This document shows, piece after piece, positions 5,062 through 7,767 of a stretch of DNA of 7,767 bases; the stretch's first letter is position 1; every line of letters begins with the position of its first letter. Both the position numbers and the translations under genes were made by a program. Source of the stretch: Flavobacteria bacterium RIFCSPLOWO2_12_FULL_31_7 (GTDB lineage Bacteria; Bacteroidota; Bacteroidia; Flavobacteriales; Flavobacteriaceae). The notes under the pieces are model-generated. The model saw nothing but the letters and a program-made list of their open reading frames with translations, did no database searches and had not been told where the DNA came from. The stretch lies in the NCBI GenBank assembly GCA_001800945.1, contig MGWJ01000115.1, positions 1-7,767 of the forward strand. Direction: 5' to 3'.

Positions 5062-7767
5062 ATGGAACCACAAATACCTTATATTCCTATTAATAAAGTA
5101 AGAATTGTTACTGCTGCATCACTTTTCGATGGACATGATGCCGCTATTAACATTATGCGTAGAATTATTCAAGCTACTGGTGTAGAAGTCATACATCTTG
5201 GACACGATAGAAGTGTGGAAGAAGTAGTAAATACAGCTATTCAAGAAGATGCCAATGCGATTGCGATGACCTCTTATCAAGGTGGGCATAATGAATATTT
5301 CAAATATATGTACGATTTGCTTAATGAAAAAGGAGCTGGACATATCAAAATATTTGGTGGTGGTGGTGGCGTAATTCTTCCTTCTGAGATTGAAGAATTA
5401 CATCAATACGGAATTGAGAAAATTTATTCTCCTGATGATGGTCGTGCCATGGGATTACAAGGTATGATTAACGATTTAGTAAAACGTTCGGATTATGCTG
5501 TTGGTGATGTGATTAAAGATGAAGTTGCCGAATTAGAAAATAAAAATCCTCGTGCTTTAGCAAGAATTATATCTTCAGCAGAAAATTTTCCTGAAATTGC
5601 GAAGCCAATTTTAGATAAAATCCGCGAGAAAAATAAAAACAGTAAAACACCAGTTTTAGGTATTACTGGAACAGGTGGTGCAGGAAAATCATCTTTAGTT
5701 GATGAAATTGTTCGTCGTTTTTTAATTGATTTCCCTGAAAAAACTATCGGATTAATTTCTGTGGATCCATCTAAAAGAAAAACAGGTGGAGCTTTACTTG
5801 GAGATAGAATTCGAATGAATGCCATTAATAACTCTAGAGTTTTTATGCGTTCGTTAGCCACTCGTCAATCGAACTTAGCGTTATCAAAATATGTAGCTGA
5901 TGCGATTGAAGTGGTGAAAGCTGCCAATTACGATATTATCATTTTAGAAACTTCTGGAATCGGACAATCGGATACAGAAATTATGGATCATTCTGATGTG
6001 TCGTTATATGTAATGACGCCAGAATTCGGAGCGGCTACGCAGTTAGAAAAAATCGACATGTTAGATTTCGCTGATTTAGTGGCTTTAAATAAGTTCGATA
6101 AACGTGGCGCTTTAGATGCGATTCGTGATGTGAAAAAACAATACCAACGCAATCATAATTTATGGGATGTGAATCCAGATGAAATGCCAGTTTTCGGAAC
6201 AATTGCTTCACAGTTTAACGATCCTGGAATGAATACGTTATACAAATCTATCATGGATAAGATTGTAGAGAAGACGAATTCGGACTTAAAATCTACTTTC
6301 GAAATTACTCGTGAAATGAGCGAGAAAATCTTCGTAATTCCACCACATAGAACACGTTATTTATCTGAAATTGCAGAAAATAATAGAAAATATGATGAAA
6401 CAGCTTTAACTCAAGTTGAAGTGGCTCAAAAGTTATATGGAATTTTTAAAACTGTGGAATCGGTTACAGGAAAAGTTCCAACTTTAACAAAAGCTAGTTT
6501 AGACGTTGTCACTCCGAGCGGAGTCGAGGAGCAATTTGTAAAATTATTAGTTGCTGAATTCGACCGTGTAAAAATGAATTTGGATCCATACAATTGGGAA
6601 ATCATTTTAACTTGGGATGAAAAAGTTAATAAATACAAAAATCCAATTTACAGTTTTAAAGTTCGTGATAAAGAAATTAAAATTGCTACTCATACAGAAT
6701 CACTTTCACATTCTCAAATTCCGAAAGTAGCGTTACCAAAATACCAAGCTTGGGGCGATATTTTAAAATGGAATTTACAAGAAAATGTTCCTGGAGAATT
6801 CCCATTCGCATCTGGATTATATCCATTTAAACGTGAAGGCGAAGATCCAAGTAGAATGTTTGCTGGTGAAGGTGGACCAGAAAGAACCAACAAACGTTTC
6901 CATTATGTAAGTGCTGGATTACCAGCAAAACGTTTATCAACAGCGTTTGACTCGGTAACACTTTATGGAAATGACCCACATATTCGTCCTGATATTTATG
7001 GGAAAATTGGTAATGCAGGAGTTTCGATTTGTTGTTTAGATGACGCGAAAAAATTATATTCTGGTTTCGATTTAAGTCATCCTGCGACTTCTGTTTCGAT
7101 GACAATTAACGGACCAGCGCCAATGTTGTTAGGATTCTTCATGAATGCGGCAATTGATCAAAACTGTGAAAAATACATCGTTGAAAATGGTCTTCAAAAA
7201 GAAGTGGAAGCGAAAATCAACGATATTTATAAGAAAAAAGGTGTTGCTCGCCCTTCTTATCAAGGTGAATTACCAGAAGGAAATAACGGTTTAGGTTTAA
7301 TGCTTTTAGGTGTTACAGGTGACCAAGTTTTACCTTTGGATGTTTATACAGATATTAAAATTAAGACTTTAGCTCAAGTTCGTGGAACAGTCCAAGCTGA
7401 TATTTTAAAAGAAGATCAAGCGCAAAATACTTGTATTTTCTCTACAGAATTTGCCTTACGTTTAATGGGAGACGTGCAAGAATATTTCATTAAAGAAAAC
7501 GTTCGTAATTTCTATTCAGTTTCTATTTCTGGATATCATATCGCGGAAGCAGGAGCGAATCCAATTACACAGTTGGCTTTCACGTTAGCAAATGGTTTCA
7601 CTTACGTGGAATATTACTTAAGTCGTGGTATGAATATCAACGATTTCGGACCAAACTTATCGTTCTTCTTCTCTAACGGAATTGACCCAGAATATGCGGT
7701 TATAGGTAGAGTTGCACGTAAAATTTGTGCGAAAGCTTTAAAAAATAAATACGGAGCGAACGAAAGA
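5062..7767 (+). CDS. icmF: Fused isobutyryl-CoA mutase (B12 domain - G-protein chaperone - mutase), C-terminus off the right edge
   Basis: IcmF interconverts isobutyryl-CoA and n-butyryl-CoA with adenosylcobalamin and carries its own GTPase chaperone. The frame is open for all 902 visible codons; the family is about 1,100 residues, so roughly 200 are missing. Domains: B12-binding Rossmann domain (about 12-140) with DGHD (23-26, His25 as cobalt ligand) and the glycine run GGGGG (99-103); a MeaB-like G domain (about 195-420) with P-loop GTGGAGKS (203-210), VDPSKRKTGGALLGDR (234-249), ETSGIGQS (296-303) and guanine-specificity NKFD (343-346); a linker (about 420-560); then the mutase barrel, with LYPFKREGEDPSRMFAGEGG (586-605) and SISGYHIAEAGA. 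Phe600 (RMFAG) and Gln788 (DQAQNT) occupy the positions of Tyr89 and Arg207 in Propionibacterium methylmalonyl-CoA mutase, as in isobutyryl-CoA mutase (Phe80, Gln198). A GC-rich hairpin element lies in frame at residues 483-490. The ATG has no Shine-Dalgarno sequence; its N-terminus (YIPINKVRIVTAASLFDGHD) matches the family start. Confidence 0.95.
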   Translation, partial: MEPQIPYIPINKVRIVTAASLFDGHDAAINIMRRIIQATGVEVIHLGHDRSVEEVVNTAIQEDANAIAMTSYQGGHNEYFKYMYDLLNEKGAGHIKIFGGGGGVILPSEIEELHQYGIEKIYSPDDGRAMGLQGMINDLVKRSDYAVGDVIKDEVAELENKNPRALARIISSAENFPEIAKPILDKIREKNKNSKTPVLGITGTGGAGKSSLVDEIVRRFLIDFPEKTIGLISVDPSKRKTGGALLGDRIRMNAINNSRVFMRSLATRQSNLALSKYVADAIEVVKAANYDIIILETSGIGQSDTEIMDHSDVSLYVMTPEFGAATQLEKIDMLDFADLVALNKFDKRGALDAIRDVKKQYQRNHNLWDVNPDEMPVFGTIASQFNDPGMNTLYKSIMDKIVEKTNSDLKSTFEITREMSEKIFVIPPHRTRYLSEIAENNRKYDETALTQVEVAQKLYGIFKTVESVTGKVPTLTKASLDVVTPSGVEEQFVKLLVAEFDRVKMNLDPYNWEIILTWDEKVNKYKNPIYSFKVRDKEIKIATHTESLSHSQIPKVALPKYQAWGDILKWNLQENVPGEFPFASGLYPFKREGEDPSRMFAGEGGPERTNKRFHYVSAGLPAKRLSTAFDSVTLYGNDPHIRPDIYGKIGNAGVSICCLDDAKKLYSGFDLSHPATSVSMTINGPAPMLLGFFMNAAIDQNCEKYIVENGLQKEVEAKINDIYKKKGVARPSYQGELPEGNNGLGLMLLGVTGDQVLPLDVYTDIKIKTLAQVRGTVQADILKEDQAQNTCIFSTEFALRLMGDVQEYFIKENVRNFYSVSISGYHIAEAGANPITQLAFTLANGFTYVEYYLSRGMNINDFGPNLSFFFSNGIDPEYAVIGRVARKICAKALKNKYGANER
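6508..6531 (+). repeat. GC-rich hairpin repeat element inside icmF, resembling a dispersed Bacteroidota intergenic repeat
   Basis: These 24 bases are 16/24 G+C in a gene of about 35-40%. The core is actccgagcggagtcgagg. It folds as CTCCGA, loop GCGGAG, then TC-GA-GGAG with a two-base bulge; alternatively ACTCC-GAGC-GGAGT. From memory, near-identical sequences (for example the reverse strand form ATTCCTCGACTCCGCTCGG) are scattered between genes in many Bacteroidota genomes. Here the element is exactly eight codons and encodes VTPSGVEE (residues 483-490) in the linker between the GTPase and mutase domains, using codons such as CCG, AGC and GAG that are rare in the rest of the gene. No second copy is in this window. 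Confidence 0.5.

Noticed and set aside
5119..7105. Several minus-strand frames antisense to icmF (5119-5343, 5493-5861, 6426-6638, 6827-7105)
   Set aside because: All lie within the continuous icmF frame, whose domains and catalytic motifs are intact; their translations are low-complexity and resemble nothing known.
5062..7767. Possible frameshift or pseudogene in icmF
   Set aside because: The frame stays open from the ATG to the window edge with every expected motif in order; the gene is cut only by the window boundary.

Overview
The window looks like a chromosomal segment from a Flavobacterium-like member of the Bacteroidota. The evidence is strongly AT-rich DNA, no clear Shine-Dalgarno sequences, TAnnTTTG-type -7 promoter elements, and protein sequences typical of the group (SulP transporter, type 2 OMP decarboxylase, DUF4197 pair, IcmF). 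I see no mobile element, phage gene, CRISPR array, tRNA or rRNA.

Layout. The minus strand at 1-683 carries the start of a SulP-family anion transporter, whose C-terminus lies off the left edge. A small, unrecognised signal-peptide or one-pass membrane protein sits just ahead of it. Divergent from this is a tight plus-strand run at 846-3301: pyrF (UMP synthesis), a BtuF-like helical-backbone metal-receptor protein without a signal peptide, and an alpha/beta hydrolase separated from it by one base. A perfect 9-bp hairpin at 3311-3338 closes this run and probably also terminates the convergent unit. That unit (4890-3451, minus) is a tandem pair of DUF4197 exported proteins about 71% identical to each other; one carries a lipobox and the other a plain signal peptide. 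Divergent from the pair is icmF (5062 to the right edge), which is open over all 902 visible codons. It joins a B12 domain, a MeaB-like GTPase and the first part of the acyl-CoA mutase barrel.

How the genes fit together. This is mostly housekeeping and accessory metabolism: pyrimidine synthesis, anion transport and B12-dependent acyl-CoA rearrangement. The BtuF-like protein and IcmF could share cobalamin as a theme, but they are in separate transcription units and the link is inference. Two apparent TTG starts (pyrF and the small minus-strand gene) lie inside predicted promoter -7 elements, so both genes are annotated here with shorter starts.

I found no convincing undescribed multi-gene system. 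The points most worth following are a GC-rich hairpin element resembling a dispersed Bacteroidota intergenic repeat sitting in frame inside icmF, the DUF4197 pair with two different export signals, and the small 'SPPPELI' protein ahead of the SulP gene.
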